Shown here: in pieces, positions 14,399 to 23,606 of the stretch
Numbering within the stretch: position 1 is the first letter of the stretch
How the letters are laid out: every line of letters starts with the position of its first letter
From: JAKFEW01 sp036675505
GTDB taxonomy: Bacteria; Cyanobacteriota; Sericytochromatia; S15B-MN24; JAQBPE01
Reading direction: 5' to 3'
Length of the DNA: 64,000 bases
NCBI GenBank assembly: GCA_036675505.1
Contig: JAKFEW010000143.1
Coordinates: 1 to 64,000 of the forward strand
Translations under genes and position numbers: made by a program
Notes under the pieces: model-generated
Told to the model about the DNA's origin: nothing
The model's database searches: none
Seen by the model: the letters and a program-made list of their open reading frames with translations, nothing else

Positions 14399-16686
14399 GC
14401 CCGAGCCGCCGCGATCTGGCCGGTGCCGCCCTCGTGGGGGCGGGCGCCGCCGGGTTCTGCCTGACGTTCTTCGCGCTCAACCGCGGCTTCTTCTTCGTCG
14501 ACGACGGCCAGACCGCCTCGCTGCCCCACCTGCTCGCGATGGGACGGAGCTGGCTCGAGGGCCATCCCGCGATCCTGACGCGGTCCTGGTACGCCGGCGA
14601 GACCCCGATCGGGGTCTGGTCGCCGGCCCTCACCGGCGTGGCCGTCGTCGCCGTATTGGCCGGCTGGTCGCTGCCCGCGGCCGCGGCGGCGTTCGCGATC
14701 TTTCACGAGGCCGTGCTCGCGGCCGGCATCTTCGCGCTCGGGCGTAGGCTCGGGTTGCCGGCTTTCGCCGCGACCGCCGCCGCGGCGGTGGGTGCGCTCA
14801 ACGGCTACGTCTTCCTCTGGGGCGCGCGCGACTGGATGGGCGACCTCGCCTGCTTCGCCTGGCTGCCCTGGCTCTGGTGGGCCCTGCTGCGGCCGGGCTC
14901 CGCGCTGGCCGCGGCGACGCTCGGCGGCCTCGCCCTGGCGCTCATGATCTCGGTCGTCTGGCCGTTCACGGTGGTCATGGCGGCCGTGCTCACCGCGGCG
15001 CTCGCCGGGCGGGCGCTGTACGACGAGCGCCGGCCGGCGGCCCTGGCACGCTACGTGGGGGCCTGGGCGATTGGGCTCGGGCTTGGCGCCCCGACCCTCT
15101 TGCCCTGGATCGCCCTGCTCGGCTCGAGCCACCGTGCCGCCACGGGCCTGGTCACCGATCTCACCTGGCGCGTGCCGCTCGCCGCCCTGCCGGGCCTGGT
15201 GTTGCCGGCCGTCCACGCGGACTGGCGGATCTTCACGGCGGAGGTCCGCAAGGCCGCGCACGAGCTCACCGGCGGCCTCGTGCCGATCGCCGCGCTTTCG
15301 GCCGCCCTGATCGCCCGGGCGCCGGCTTTTCTCCGCGGCCGTGCCGTGGAGATCGGGCTGCTCGTGCTCTTCGGCGCGGCCTGCCTGGCGCCTGGCTTCT
15401 GGAACTTCCGGTGGCCCTTCCGCTGGCTGCCGATGGTGCACCTCTCGCTCGCGCTGGTCGGCGCCGCCGCGCTGGCGGCCTCGCCGCGCGTCGGACGTGC
15501 CGGCGCCGGCGCGGCCGCTGTGGTGCTGGTGCTCGCCACCTGGGCGGCCGCCGCCTGGATCGGCGGCGACGCTTCCCCCCTGCTCTGGGCCACCGGCGTC
15601 GGCTACCTCGCGATCGCCGCCGGCTGGGCGGCCCTCGAGCGGTTCGCGCCGGCCCACCCGGCGACGCGCTGGGCGCCTGCTGCGGCGGTGATCGGCACGC
15701 TCGCGGTCTCGTACCTGCTGCTGCCGCTCGAGCGGCCGGCACACGGCAAGTGGCGCGTCGTGGAGGCCGTGCGGGACCCTGCGCCCTTCGAGCCCGGCCG
15801 GGGCTACCTGTTCGCGGTCACGCCGCTGGAGCAGGACCTGGCCGCACGCGAGGGCTGGCCGCTCGTGATCATGCGCCTCGGCAACCTGCCCATGCTGGCC
15901 GATCTCTCGGTCGTGAACGGCTACTCGAACATGGGGCCACGGGGGCTCGAGCACGCGTTCGAGCTCCGGCACACCGGCACGATCTCGCAGGCCGGCGCGG
16001 ATCACGTGTTGGCCCGCGAGCTCGGGCCTGACGGCTGGCTGCGCCTGATGGGCGTCGACGGTCTGGTGGTGGGCCCGCTGACGGCGCGGTCCCATCGGCC
16101 GCCGGCTGGCTGGCGGATCGTTCATGTAGGCCCGGACGGCGAGCTGTGGCACCGGGAGGGGGCGCAGGCGCCGCTGTTCCGGCCGATCGCGGCCGTGCGG
16201 ACGGTGGCGACGCCGGAGGCGGCGATCGACGCCGTCTTCGCGCGCCCGGCGACCCAGCTGCCGGCCTTCGTGGTCGACGTCGAGGCGCCCGCGGGGACGG
16301 CGCGCGCGTATGGCGGGGCGACGGTGGCGGGGGTGTCGACGATGGCGACCGATCACCTGGTCGCGGAAGTCGCGACCACGGATCGGCCGGCGCTGCTGGC
16401 GCTGCCGCGGGCGTATTACGCGGGGTGGCGGGCCTGGGTCGCGGGCGCCGAGGTGCCGGTCCGGTCGTTGAACGGGGTGCAGCTCGCGGTCGAGGTGCCT
16501 GCGAGGGCGAAGGGCCGGCTGGAGCTGCGTTACCGGCCGTGGGCGACGGTGCTGGGGCTCTGGGTGGCCGGGCTGACGCTCCTGGCGCTGCTGGCGTTGC
16601 TGGCCCTGACGCGGCCGAGGCGAAACCCCGCCCGGGATGGGCGGGGCACGGGGGGCGACCAGGCGGGCGTTACGGGCGGTTCTTGA
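14371..16686 (+). CDS. Multi-spanning membrane protein, YfhO / GT-C-like
   Basis: About 771 residues from ATG 14371, which overlaps the previous gene by 28 bases; TTG 14362 and GTG 14365 are alternatives. An N-terminal half with roughly 10-12 hydrophobic helices contains an early periplasmic loop with acidic residues (FFFVDDGQT), the place where GT-C glycosyltransferases carry catalytic Asp. The C-terminal soluble part ends with YYAGWRAWVAGAEVPV ... LELRYRPW and a last helix, typical of YfhO-type proteins that modify envelope polymers with lipid-linked sugars. Substrate unknown. The 3' end overlaps the convergent nucleotidase gene by 17 bases. Confidence 0.72.
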   Translation: MADHRRDALSPSRRDLAGAALVGAGAAGFCLTFFALNRGFFFVDDGQTASLPHLLAMGRSWLEGHPAILTRSWYAGETPIGVWSPALTGVAVVAVLAGWSLPAAAAAFAIFHEAVLAAGIFALGRRLGLPAFAATAAAAVGALNGYVFLWGARDWMGDLACFAWLPWLWWALLRPGSALAAATLGGLALALMISVVWPFTVVMAAVLTAALAGRALYDERRPAALARYVGAWAIGLGLGAPTLLPWIALLGSSHRAATGLVTDLTWRVPLAALPGLVLPAVHADWRIFTAEVRKAAHELTGGLVPIAALSAALIARAPAFLRGRAVEIGLLVLFGAACLAPGFWNFRWPFRWLPMVHLSLALVGAAALAASPRVGRAGAGAAAVVLVLATWAAAAWIGGDASPLLWATGVGYLAIAAGWAALERFAPAHPATRWAPAAAVIGTLAVSYLLLPLERPAHGKWRVVEAVRDPAPFEPGRGYLFAVTPLEQDLAAREGWPLVIMRLGNLPMLADLSVVNGYSNMGPRGLEHAFELRHTGTISQAGADHVLARELGPDGWLRLMGVDGLVVGPLTARSHRPPAGWRIVHVGPDGELWHREGAQAPLFRPIAAVRTVATPEAAIDAVFARPATQLPAFVVDVEAPAGTARAYGGATVAGVSTMATDHLVAEVATTDRPALLALPRAYYAGWRAWVAGAEVPVRSLNGVQLAVEVPARAKGRLELRYRPWATVLGLWVAGLTLLALLALLALTRPRRNPARDGRGTGGDQAGVTGGS

Positions 16687-18454
16687 CCTTGATGCGGCCG
16701 ATTTCCGGCGTCACCGTGCGCTTGGCGCGGATGTAGTTGATCAGCGCGTCACGCTGGAGCATGTCGGTGTTCACGCGGGGCGAGCCGGGGAGCATCACGA
16801 AGCCCGAGCTGCCGTCGGCCATGTAGTCGTTGACCGCGACCCAGTAAGTGGCGTTCGGGTCGACCGGCTGGCCGTTGATGCGGGCGTCCTCGATCGGGCC
16901 GGCGTTCTTGGTCAGGGTGTAGGTCGCGTTGGCGACGGAGTGACGCTTGTGGTCGGTGGGACGGCGCTGGATGGTGAGCATCTCGAGCGCCTGCTTGCCG
17001 GTGACCTGCATCAGCACGACCTTGTTGTCGAAGGGCAGGGCGTAGAAGCAGTCCTCGACCTTCAGCTTGCCGGTGGGCAGCGGGTTGCGCGGCGTGCCGC
17101 TGCTCAGCACGGCGAACGAGACTTCCGGCTTGATGGTGCGCGCCGCGGCCAGGCAGGCGTCGGCGATCAGGTTGTTCAGGCTCGACTCGACGTCGTTGGT
17201 GCCGTAGCGCTTGAAGACGCCGGTCGCCTCGCCGATTTCTTCCTTGATCGTGCGGTTCACGACTTCCCGGTAAGGCGCGATGATGTTCTCGATCGGCGCC
17301 GAGACGGGCACGGCCTCGGTGAGTGGCAGCATCGTGTTCGCGACCTTCGCCACGCGGCCCTTGTCGAGCGTCACGTTGGCCTGGCCGAGGTAGCCGCCGC
17401 CCATGCCGGACGAGATGATGTAGGTGGCGCCGGTGCGGTTGCGGACGATCTGGGGCCGCTTGATCATCACGTGGGTGTGGCCGGAGACGATCACGTCGAT
17501 GCCGGGCACCAGCTTGGCGAGCTGCTCGTCGGTGATCGGCGCCTCGTCCTTGGTCTCGCCCTCGGCGGCGTGGTCGTCGGCGTGGTCGGCGTTGGCGATC
17601 GCCTCGGGGTCGCCCGAGCGGCGCATGGCCTCGCTCTCCTCGCTCCACGGCGGGGTCGTGCCCATATGCGACAGCACGACCACGACGTCGGCCTCCTTGC
17701 GGAGCTTCGCGACGGCGGCCTGCGCCACCTTGACCGGATCGTAGTACTTCGCGCCCTGGAAGTTCGTGGAACCGACCAGGCCGTTCACCTCGGTGATCAG
17801 CGCGAACATGCCGACGCGCACGGGGCCGACCTTCTTCACGGCGTAACGCACGCCGATGTTCTGGTCGAAAGTCATGTTCGTGGTGATGACCGTGCCCTTG
17901 TAGTGCGGCATCACCTGCTGGAGCTGCTGGACGCCGTTGTCGAACTCGTGGTTGCCCACGGTGATGGCGTCGAAGCCGGCGGCGTCCATCAGCCGCATCT
18001 CGGTCTCGCCCTTGAAGAAGTTGAAGTAGGGCGTGCCCTGCAGGTAGTCGCCCGAGTCCACGGCGATCGTGTTCGGGTTGTGGGCCTTGAAGTCGTGGAT
18101 CGCGGTCGCGATGCGGCCGAAGCCGCCCTTGGCCGAGTAGAAGGCGTAGTAGAAGTTCTTCGGGAACGGATCGACGCGCGAGTGGATGTCGTTCGTGTAC
18201 AGCAAGTTGAAGTTCACGACGCCGTCCAGCGCGGGATCGCGCGGGATGACCGCCTGCTGGCCCAGCGGCGGGATGCCCGGCGTGAGCGGAATCTCGCGCT
18301 TGGTCACGCCCTTCGCGCCGTAGCCGGCCGGCACGTTGGTGCGGCCGAAGATCGCCGCGGGCCCGCCGCAGCCGAGGGGCGCGAGCACCGCCAGGGCGAC
18401 GATCGTGGCGCTGATGGCGCGGGTGATCGGGTGGGCGTTGTGGCGAGCGGTCAT
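16670..18454 (-). CDS. 5'-nucleotidase / 2',3'-cyclic phosphodiesterase family, lipoprotein
   Basis: A 594-residue protein; ATG 18454 is preceded by GAGGA. A lipobox-like LAPLGC lies near residue 30. The N-terminal metallophosphoesterase domain has the full ligand set: YTNDIHSR, DSGDYLQG, VGNHEFDNG, VVLSHMGT and SGHTHV. The C-terminal 5_nucleotid_C domain includes PLPTGKLKVEDCFYALPFDN and ends with VAVNDYMADGSSGF. It would hydrolyse nucleotides outside the cytoplasm to recover nucleoside and phosphate. A His/Asp-rich insertion (DHADDHAAEGETKDEAP) between the halves is unusual. It is divergent from tilS. Confidence 0.93.
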   Translation of the reverse strand: MTARHNAHPITRAISATIVALAVLAPLGCGGPAAIFGRTNVPAGYGAKGVTKREIPLTPGIPPLGQQAVIPRDPALDGVVNFNLLYTNDIHSRVDPFPKNFYYAFYSAKGGFGRIATAIHDFKAHNPNTIAVDSGDYLQGTPYFNFFKGETEMRLMDAAGFDAITVGNHEFDNGVQQLQQVMPHYKGTVITTNMTFDQNIGVRYAVKKVGPVRVGMFALITEVNGLVGSTNFQGAKYYDPVKVAQAAVAKLRKEADVVVVLSHMGTTPPWSEESEAMRRSGDPEAIANADHADDHAAEGETKDEAPITDEQLAKLVPGIDVIVSGHTHVMIKRPQIVRNRTGATYIISSGMGGGYLGQANVTLDKGRVAKVANTMLPLTEAVPVSAPIENIIAPYREVVNRTIKEEIGEATGVFKRYGTNDVESSLNNLIADACLAAARTIKPEVSFAVLSSGTPRNPLPTGKLKVEDCFYALPFDNKVVLMQVTGKQALEMLTIQRRPTDHKRHSVANATYTLTKNAGPIEDARINGQPVDPNATYWVAVNDYMADGSSGFVMLPGSPRVNTDMLQRDALINYIRAKRTVTPEIGRIKVKNRP

Positions 18455-18599
18455 GTTGGGTCCTCGGCGACGCGGTGTTAATGCGTCCATGAAGGGGCGA
18501 TAATATCGTCTTATAGAGACGCAGCTGTTAATCTTGTGTGCACGAGCCTGTCGTCTGGCAAAGGTTGGATTAAGGTCCCGGAAAGGAGTCAAGCCAGAG

Positions 18600-19949
18600 A
18601 TGGATCCGATCGCCGCGGCAGCAGCCGCCATCGCGCGTCACGGCCTGCTCGTTCCGGGAAAACCTGTGCTCGTTGGGGTTTCGGGCGGAGCGGACTCCGT
18701 CGCGCTGCTCCACGTGCTCCTGCGGCTCGGCTACCCGGCGACGGCGGCGCACCTGGATCACGGCGCCCGATCCGAGTCGGCCGACGACGCGGCCTGGCTC
18801 GCGGCGCGCTGTGCCGAGTGGGGCGTGCCGTGCCGGATCGAGCGGCGCCCGGTCGCGGCCGGTGCGGGCTTCGAGGAGCGCGCCCGCGACGCCCGGCTGG
18901 CCTTCCTCGCGGAGATTGCGCGCGCGACCGGCCACGCCGCCGTCGCGCTCGGGCACCACCGCGAGGACCAGGCCGAGACCTTGCTGATGAGGCTGGCGCG
19001 TGGCACGGGGCCCGCCGGCCTGGCGGGCATGGCGCCTCGTCGCGCGCTGGCGCCGGGGATCGCCCTCGTGCGGCCGTTGCTCGACGTGCCGCGCGCAGCC
19101 CTGCGCGCGGCGCTCGGGGCCTGGGAGGTGCCGTGGCGCGAGGACCCGACCAACGCGGATCCGGCGTTCACGCGCAACCGCGTCCGCCGAGAGGTGTTGC
19201 CACCGCTCGTCGCGGCCTATCCGGAGGCGATCGCGAGCCTCGCCGCGCTGGCCGCGCTGGTTCGCGAGGAGGAAACGGTCTTGCAGGAACTTCTGGGCCG
19301 GCTCGCGAATCATGTCATGGTGGTTGTCGCCCCGGGCATCGGGGAGGTCGACCGGGAAGCCTTCCAGGGCCAACCGGCGGCCGTTCGCCGGCGGCTCTTG
19401 CGGCTGCTGGCGACCCGGATGGGGGCGTCACCGCCCGGCGCGGCCGGCCTCGAGCGAGCGCTCGCGGTCGCCGAGGCGGGTGGGGGCGCCGACCTGGGGG
19501 ACGGCTGGCGGATCGACGCGGATCCGCGTTGGCTGGCCTTGCGCCGGCCGACGCCGGGCCCCGCGCCGGCCCCGCTGGCGCCGGACGGCGAGCAGCCCAC
19601 CGCCCCGTGGGGGTGGCGGGTGGCCACGCGACCGGCACCGTCGCCCCTCGAGGCGGGCCCGTGCCTCGTCCGGTTCGATCCCGCCGCGCTCCCGACCGAC
19701 CTGGTCTGGCGCACGGCCGCACCGGACGTTGACCGAATCCGCCCCTGGGGCCACGACCGCCATCGGACCTTGCGCAGCTGGCTCGCCCGCCGAATGGTGC
19801 CGCGTCACCGCCAGGATGCCCTCCTGGTGCTGGCGACGGCCGATGAGGTGGTCTGGGTCCCCGGGTATGGGCGCGCGGCGTTCGCGCCGGTCGCTCGCGA
19901 AGGGGCCGCGTGCTTGGAAATGCAGGCGACGGCGCGTTTTCGGGTTTGA
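18600..19949 (+). CDS. tilS: tRNA(Ile)-lysidine synthetase
   Basis: A 449-residue protein. ATG 18600 lies after AAAGGAG (18581-18587). The N-terminal PP-loop motif SGGADS is at residues 28-33, followed by the TilS signature HLDHGARSESADDA and later GHHREDQAETLLMRLARG. A C-terminal TilS substrate-binding region contains RPWGHDRHRTLRSWLARRMVPRHRQ. It converts C34 of tRNA-Ile2 (CAT) to lysidine with ATP and lysine, so that AUA is read as Ile. The tRNA with CAT anticodon at 1864 is a possible but unlikely substrate. ftsH follows, a common bacterial neighbour, although an hpt gene between them is absent here. Confidence 0.95.
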   Translation: MDPIAAAAAAIARHGLLVPGKPVLVGVSGGADSVALLHVLLRLGYPATAAHLDHGARSESADDAAWLAARCAEWGVPCRIERRPVAAGAGFEERARDARLAFLAEIARATGHAAVALGHHREDQAETLLMRLARGTGPAGLAGMAPRRALAPGIALVRPLLDVPRAALRAALGAWEVPWREDPTNADPAFTRNRVRREVLPPLVAAYPEAIASLAALAALVREEETVLQELLGRLANHVMVVVAPGIGEVDREAFQGQPAAVRRRLLRLLATRMGASPPGAAGLERALAVAEAGGGADLGDGWRIDADPRWLALRRPTPGPAPAPLAPDGEQPTAPWGWRVATRPAPSPLEAGPCLVRFDPAALPTDLVWRTAAPDVDRIRPWGHDRHRTLRSWLARRMVPRHRQDALLVLATADEVVWVPGYGRAAFAPVAREGAACLEMQATARFRV

Positions 19950-19974
19950 CATTCGATGTAACGTTGCGTAATAT
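19946..19974 (+). promoter_or_regulatory. Promoter of ftsH
   Basis: Consensus -35 TTGACA at 19946-19951 and TAATAT at 19969-19974 with a 17-base spacer. The -35 overlaps the tilS stop codon (TGA at 19947-19949), so ftsH can be transcribed independently of tilS. Confidence 0.75.
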
Positions 19975-20024
19975 GCAGGCAGCGCGGGCGACTGTGAAGC
20001 CCGCACAGGGAGCGGAGGAGCGGT

Positions 20025-21857
20025 GTGTTCAACAAGGTATTCAAAAATGCAGGCGTCTACTTCCTCGTGATCCTGCTGGGGGCGTCCTTCATCCTGGCGA
20101 CGTTCTTCCAGCGTCCCGAGGAGGAGAACAAGCCCAACTACTCGACCTTCTTGCAGCAGGTCGAGGACAAGAAGATCACCGAAGTCGAGATGTCGAGCGG
20201 ATCCAACCAGGTCCGTTACAAGACGCCCGATGGCAAGAGCCAGACGGTGTTCGTGCCGAACGACCCGCAGATGATCCAGACGCTCAAGAGCAAGGGCATC
20301 GCCATCAACGTGAAAGCCCCGGACCAGTCGAGCTGGTGGGCCTCCGTGATCTCGAGCATCCTGCTCCCGGTGCTCATCATCGTCGGCCTGTGGATCTTCA
20401 TGTTGAGGCAGGCGCAATCCGGCTCGAACCAGGCCATGAGCTTCGGCAAGAGCCGCGCCAAGATGATGGTGGAGAACAAGACCCGGGTCACGTTCGCGGA
20501 CGTCGCGGGCATCGAAGAGGCCAAGGTCGAGCTCGCCGAGATCGTCGACTTCCTCAAGGCGCCCGAGAAGTACCAGGCGCTGGGCGCGCACATCCCCAAG
20601 GGCGTGCTGCTCGTCGGTCCGCCCGGCACGGGTAAGACGCTGCTCGCGCGGGCGATCGCCGGCGAGGCCGGCGTGCCGTTCTTCAACATCTCGGGCTCCG
20701 ACTTCGTCGAGATGTTCGTGGGCGTCGGCGCGAGCCGCGTGCGCGATCTCTTCGAGCAGGCCAAGAAGCACTCGCCTTGTATCGTCTTCGTCGACGAAAT
20801 CGACGCCGTCGGTCGCCAGCGTGGCGCCGGCATGGGCGGCGGCCACGACGAGCGCGAGCAGACGCTCAACCAACTGCTCGTCGAGATGGACGGCTTCGAG
20901 GCCAACGTCAGCGTGGTCGTGATCGCGGCCACCAACCGCCCGGACATCCTGGACGCCGCGCTGTTGCGTCCGGGCCGCTTCGACCGCCAGGTCGTGGTGG
21001 ACGCGCCGGACGTCGCGGGCCGCGAGCAGATCCTCAAGGTCCACATGAAGAACAAGCCGCTCGGCGCGGACGTCGACGCCAAGATCCTGGCCCGGCGCAC
21101 GCCCGGCTTCACGGGCGCGGACCTCATGAACCTCGCGAACGAGGCGGCGCTCATCGCGGCCCGCAACGACCGCAAGGAAATCCTGATGGTGGACTGCGAA
21201 TCGGCCATCGACCGCGTGATCGCGGGCCCCGAGCGCAAGAGCCGGCTGATCTCGGAGGCGGAGAAGAAGGTCATCGCCTTCCACGAGGTCGGCCATGCGA
21301 TGATCGCCAAGCTGCTGCCGAACTGCGACCCGCTCCACAAGGTCACGATCGTCTCGCGCGGCATGGCGCTGGGCCTGACGATGACGCTGCCGACCGAGGA
21401 CCGCGTGCTCACGAGCCGCGCCCAGATGATCGACCGCATCACGATGATGTTGGGCGGCCGCGTGGCGGAGGCGATCGCCTTCAACGAAATCACGACGGGC
21501 GCGAGCAACGACCTCGAGCGCGCGACCGGCCTGGCCCGGCGGATGGTGACCGAATTCGGCATGAGCGAGAAGCTCGGGCCGGTGACCTTCGGCAAGCGCC
21601 ACGAGCACGTGTTCATGGGCCGCGACTTCGGTGAGGACCGCAACTTCTCGGACGACGTCGCGAGCCTGATCGACTCCGAGATCAAGCGCATCGTGCAGGA
21701 CTGCTACGAGCGCTGCCACGAGCTCATCACCACGCACCGCGAGCAACTCGACCTCATCAGCTACGAGCTGATGGCGCGCGAGACGCTCGACGCCGAGGAG
21801 TTCGATCAGCTCTTCCACGGTGGGAAGGAAAAAGCTGTCGACACGGTCACGGTATAG
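20025..21857 (+). CDS. ftsH: ATP-dependent zinc metalloprotease FtsH
   Basis: A 610-residue protein starting with GTG 20025 after GGAGGAG (20014-20020). Two membrane helices (residues about 11-30 and 105-128) flank the periplasmic domain. The AAA module has Walker A GPPGTGKT (about 201), Walker B CIVFVDEIDAVG and the second region of homology (ATNRPDILDAALLRPGRFDRQV). The protease domain has HEVGH (about 420) and the third zinc ligand in the downstream Asp region. It forms a membrane hexamer degrading misfolded membrane proteins and regulators. A standalone terminator follows. Family certain. Confidence 0.98.
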   Translation: MFNKVFKNAGVYFLVILLGASFILATFFQRPEEENKPNYSTFLQQVEDKKITEVEMSSGSNQVRYKTPDGKSQTVFVPNDPQMIQTLKSKGIAINVKAPDQSSWWASVISSILLPVLIIVGLWIFMLRQAQSGSNQAMSFGKSRAKMMVENKTRVTFADVAGIEEAKVELAEIVDFLKAPEKYQALGAHIPKGVLLVGPPGTGKTLLARAIAGEAGVPFFNISGSDFVEMFVGVGASRVRDLFEQAKKHSPCIVFVDEIDAVGRQRGAGMGGGHDEREQTLNQLLVEMDGFEANVSVVVIAATNRPDILDAALLRPGRFDRQVVVDAPDVAGREQILKVHMKNKPLGADVDAKILARRTPGFTGADLMNLANEAALIAARNDRKEILMVDCESAIDRVIAGPERKSRLISEAEKKVIAFHEVGHAMIAKLLPNCDPLHKVTIVSRGMALGLTMTLPTEDRVLTSRAQMIDRITMMLGGRVAEAIAFNEITTGASNDLERATGLARRMVTEFGMSEKLGPVTFGKRHEHVFMGRDFGEDRNFSDDVASLIDSEIKRIVQDCYERCHELITTHREQLDLISYELMARETLDAEEFDQLFHGGKEKAVDTVTV

Positions 21858-21870
21858 ACCTCACCCTTGT

Positions 21871-21907
21871 CAGCCCGCCCCCGTCGCCGAGCGCCGGGGG
21901 CGGGCTG
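21871..21907. terminator. Hairpin between convergent ftsH and metallophosphoesterase genes
   Basis: Perfect 12-bp arms CAGCCCGCCCCC (21871-21882) and GGGGGCGGGCTG (21896-21907) with a 13-base loop. No T-run; probably a bidirectional terminator. Confidence 0.6.
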
Positions 21908-21925
21908 CTGGGTGGAGTTGAAGGT

Positions 21926-22990
21926 CTAGCGCGACTCGCCGACCTTGATCGGCGTCAGGCCGACCCCACCGTTGCCATCGACGTCGACGCGCACCCAGTG
22001 GTGATAGCCCGCGGAAACGGGCCGCTCCCCGCCGCCCGAGGTGGTCACGTAGGTGACGTCCTGGCGGCGTTCGCGCGCGAACATCGGGATGTGGCCCGCG
22101 AAGACGGTATGGACGTCGTGCTGGCGGAAGATCTTGAGCAGGCGGCGCACCTGCGCGCGGTCGCGCATGCCCTGGTTGAGGCCCGGCCGCACGTCGACCA
22201 GCGGCATGTGCAGGAACACGAAGAGCCGGCGCACATGCTCGTCTCTGGCCCGCCCGAGCACACCCATCAGCCAGTCTTCTTGCTTGCGCTCCACGACACC
22301 CGTCGCGTTGTCGAGCATGATGAACCGGTCGGCGCCGATCCTGAACGTCACGGGCATCGTGCCGAACAGGCGCTGCCACTGCTTTCGACCACCGCTCGCC
22401 ACCTCGTGGTTGCCGGGCACCACGTAGGTGGGGAAGGCGAAGGACCGCAGTTGCTCGCGGAAGACCTCGAGCTGTTGCTTGTTGCCGTTGGTCACGGCAT
22501 TGCCCAGGTGGATCGCGAAGTTTACCGATTGGCCCTTCATCGCCTGGCTGATCTGGCCGTAGGTGGCCTGGCCTGGCGTGGCGGCGCGCGTGCCGCCGAC
22601 CACCGCGAAGCGGTAACCACCCGTGATGTTCGGCTTGAGCGACCAGGACTGCCGCTCGGCGTTGGGGATCGTGACGGCGCCCGCGATGGGCGTGCCATCC
22701 CGACTGGTGCCCACGACGACGCCCTCCGGCGTGGAGACGAAGCTGCCGGCCACGATGTTGTCCCAAATCGCGTTGATCGTCAGGAAGCCGCGCTGACCAC
22801 GGTTGTCGATCATGAGCCCGGCTTCGGGGCTGTTCGCCCAGATGCTCAGCTTGTCGCCGCGGAGCTGCCAGGCCGCGCTGAGCGTCGAGATGGCGAGGCC
22901 GTTGGCGTCGGCGGGGCCTGCGAGCAGCAGGGCGAGGCAGGCGAGGGCGCAACGGGCGGGGGCGCGGCGGGCGCGGGACATGGGCGGCAT
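21926..22990 (-). CDS. Secreted calcineurin-like metallophosphoesterase with degenerate metal site
   Basis: A 354-residue protein with a signal peptide (ALACLALLLAGPADA). ATG 22990 overlaps the upstream stop by one base. The C-terminal half is a metallophosphoesterase: GNHEVASGG, FLHMPLVD and AGHIPMF. The first metal motif D-x-H is changed to G-x-R (AVVGGTRAATPG), the GD block is changed to GN (HLGNAVTNGN), and the last GHxH is GHIP. At least four expected ligands are therefore missing, which predicts loss of normal two-metal phosphatase activity. The N-terminal 110 residues look like a beta-rich domain. It is in an operon with the gene at 22990-23535. Confidence 0.8.
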   Translation of the reverse strand: MPPMSRARRAPARCALACLALLLAGPADANGLAISTLSAAWQLRGDKLSIWANSPEAGLMIDNRGQRGFLTINAIWDNIVAGSFVSTPEGVVVGTSRDGTPIAGAVTIPNAERQSWSLKPNITGGYRFAVVGGTRAATPGQATYGQISQAMKGQSVNFAIHLGNAVTNGNKQQLEVFREQLRSFAFPTYVVPGNHEVASGGRKQWQRLFGTMPVTFRIGADRFIMLDNATGVVERKQEDWLMGVLGRARDEHVRRLFVFLHMPLVDVRPGLNQGMRDRAQVRRLLKIFRQHDVHTVFAGHIPMFARERRQDVTYVTTSGGGERPVSAGYHHWVRVDVDGNGGVGLTPIKVGESR

Positions 22991-23535
22991 CACGGGCGCG
23001 GGCTCGCGGGAACGGGCGAGGCGGCCCAGCGCAGCCGGTGCAAGGCCTCGTACGCGGCGCGCCCACGTGGCTGATCGGCCTGCGACTGCACGAGCATCAC
23101 GTAGTGGCGCACCGCCAGATCGAGATCGAAAGTGGCCTCCGCGAGTTCGGCGACCAGCGCGAAGGCCTCGTCGCGCCTCAGGCCGAGGGCCAGGGCCGCG
23201 GCGCGCTCGGCGCGGGCGTCGTCGTAAACGGGCAACGCGTCGGAGAGGGCCTTGTGCAGCTCCACCTGGGCGTCGAAAGCCGCGGCCGCTTCACGGGCCG
23301 CCGTGAGCGCGCCCTTCAGGTCGCGGGCGGCCCGCCGGCGCGCCGCGAGGGCCATCCGGTCCTCGGCATACGCGGGGAAAAGCGACCGATCCGCGACGCC
23401 CCGGCCGGCGTGGGCCAGGCGCGCGCCGCTCGGGGCGGTCGCCGCCGCCGCGGGCGCCCCGGCCGCCGTGCCGAACGCCAAGGCCACGCCAAGGGTGGCG
23501 CGGAGGAGCGGAAGAGGGGCGCATGCGGGACGCAA
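22990..23535 (-). CDS. Secreted helical-repeat protein, uncharacterised
   Basis: A 181-residue protein with an Ala-rich signal peptide (residues 1-33). The rest is helical with TPR-like spacing (ARRRAARDLKGALTAAREAAAAF, ALGLRRDEAFALVAELAEATFDLDLAVRHYV). Its stop TGA overlaps the ATG of the metallophosphoesterase, so they are probably translated together and may interact. No enzymatic motif is visible. Confidence 0.65.
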   Translation of the reverse strand: MRPACAPLPLLRATLGVALAFGTAAGAPAAAATAPSGARLAHAGRGVADRSLFPAYAEDRMALAARRRAARDLKGALTAAREAAAAFDAQVELHKALSDALPVYDDARAERAAALALGLRRDEAFALVAELAEATFDLDLAVRHYVMLVQSQADQPRGRAAYEALHRLRWAASPVPASPRP

Positions 23536-23606
23536 GGGGGGCTCCAGGGGGGTCCGGACGGCCCCATTCTACCATCCCGGTGGTCGACCGGACGGTCAGC
23601 GTCCGG

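Noticed and set aside
13987..16356. Long minus-strand open frame opposite the MerR-like and YfhO-like genes
   Set aside because: Composition is Arg/Gly/Pro-rich with no motif; both plus-strand genes have clear domains and starts.
19428..21818. Long minus-strand open frame (about 800 codons) antisense to tilS and ftsH
   Set aside because: It lies opposite an unmistakable FtsH. High GC makes stop-free antisense frames common, and its translation is low-complexity Val/Leu/Arg/Asp-rich with no domain.
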